Made by a program: the position numbers and the translations under genes. Below the pieces are notes generated by a model, which had not been told where the DNA came from, did no database searches, and was given only the letters and a program-made list of their open reading frames with translations. From positions 1 to 22,646 of the forward strand of contig JAZTYY010000072.1 of assembly GCA_045637205.1 (NCBI GenBank): 22,646 bases of DNA. Reading direction: 5' to 3'. Positions within the stretch are counted from its first letter, which is position 1. Each line of letters opens with the position of its first letter. Of the stretch, positions 22,511 through 22,646 are shown one piece after another. This stretch comes from RGIG4608 sp045637205 (lineage in GTDB: Bacteria; Bacillota; Clostridia; Oscillospirales; CAG-272).

Positions 22511-22646
22511 GGTTTAGCGGTGCGAAGCACCGCAACTAAATCCGCCTTCTGCGGAATAAATCCACAAATGGTGGATGAAATCGCTTGCGCGATGAAATCT
22601 GCCTTATGGCAGGTTAATAAAAGGCGGATTTGATTTCATCCAAGGC
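22511..22646. repeat. Composite element of five mini-hairpins within a larger inverted repeat
   Basis: Five short palindromes follow each other: GCGGTGC/GCACCGC (22517-22533), TCCGC/GCGGA (22541-22555), TCCAC/GTGGA (22561-22575), ATCGC/GCGAT (22580-22593) and CTGCC/GGCAG (22600-22613). Long-range pairs enclose or link them: AAATCCGCCTT (22538-22548) with AAGGCGGATTT (22621-22631), and GGATGAAATC (22573-22582) with GATTTCATCC (22632-22641). The flanks of the first hairpin also pair (GGGTTTAG with CTAAATCC). No gene is visible. The element runs past the window end, so its right boundary is unknown. It resembles dispersed intergenic repeats of gut Clostridia. Confidence 0.8.

Noticed and set aside
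22511..22646. tRNA or CRISPR at the right end
   Set aside because: The hairpins have 5 to 7-base stems in series, without cloverleaf spacing or a CCA end, and without regular spacer lengths.

Overview
The window looks like a chromosomal core region of an anaerobic, low-to-moderate-GC Gram-positive bacterium of class Clostridia, most like uncultured gut Oscillospirales. This is inferred from the protein style of EF-Tu, S12 and RecA, strong GGAGG ribosome binding sites, near-consensus sigma-A promoters with 17-base spacers, an FMN riboswitch before ribU, and clusters of intergenic mini-hairpins. No marker in the window fixes the genus.

Layout. 1-310: tail of an unidentified gene on the + strand, its terminator, and a short hairpin-rich spacer. 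315-1830 (- strand): an FMN riboswitch, the riboflavin transporter subunit ribU, and a small membrane protein of the COG2426 'small multidrug export' family, apparently one transcription unit. 1995-6653 (- strand): the str operon rpsL-rpsG-fusA-tuf (S12, S7, EF-G, EF-Tu) with its own consensus promoter. 6741-14531 (- strand): rpoB-rpoC, encoding the RNA polymerase beta and beta' subunits, with a separate promoter and a foldable leader of about 150 bases. 14606-15029 (+): rpsT (S20) with a UUG start, divergent from rpoB. 15101-16377 (+): a membrane-anchored surface protein with three Cys/His/Asp-rich repeats and probable SH3-like domains. 16382-19195 (-): the DNA translocase FtsK/SpoIIIE. 19227-19604 (+): a half-length TauE/SafE-type transporter. 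19618-21468 (-): recA-recX. 21558-22496 (+): a short-chain dehydrogenase/reductase. 22511-22646: a cluster of mini-hairpins inside a larger inverted repeat, continuing past the window edge.

Functionally, the core is transcription and translation machinery (rpoBC, str operon, rpsT) plus DNA maintenance (ftsK, recA, recX). The peripheral genes handle riboflavin uptake, small-solute transport, the cell surface and redox chemistry. No phage, transposase, CRISPR array, tRNA, rRNA or defence cassette was found. I do not see a clearly new multi-gene system. The points most worth checking are the CxxH/CxxC plus Asp-loop repeats in the surface protein, an Arg in S12 at a known streptomycin-resistance position, the structured rpoB leader, an Arg in RecA loop L2, the placement of a COG2426 gene behind an FMN riboswitch, and the mini-hairpin elements.
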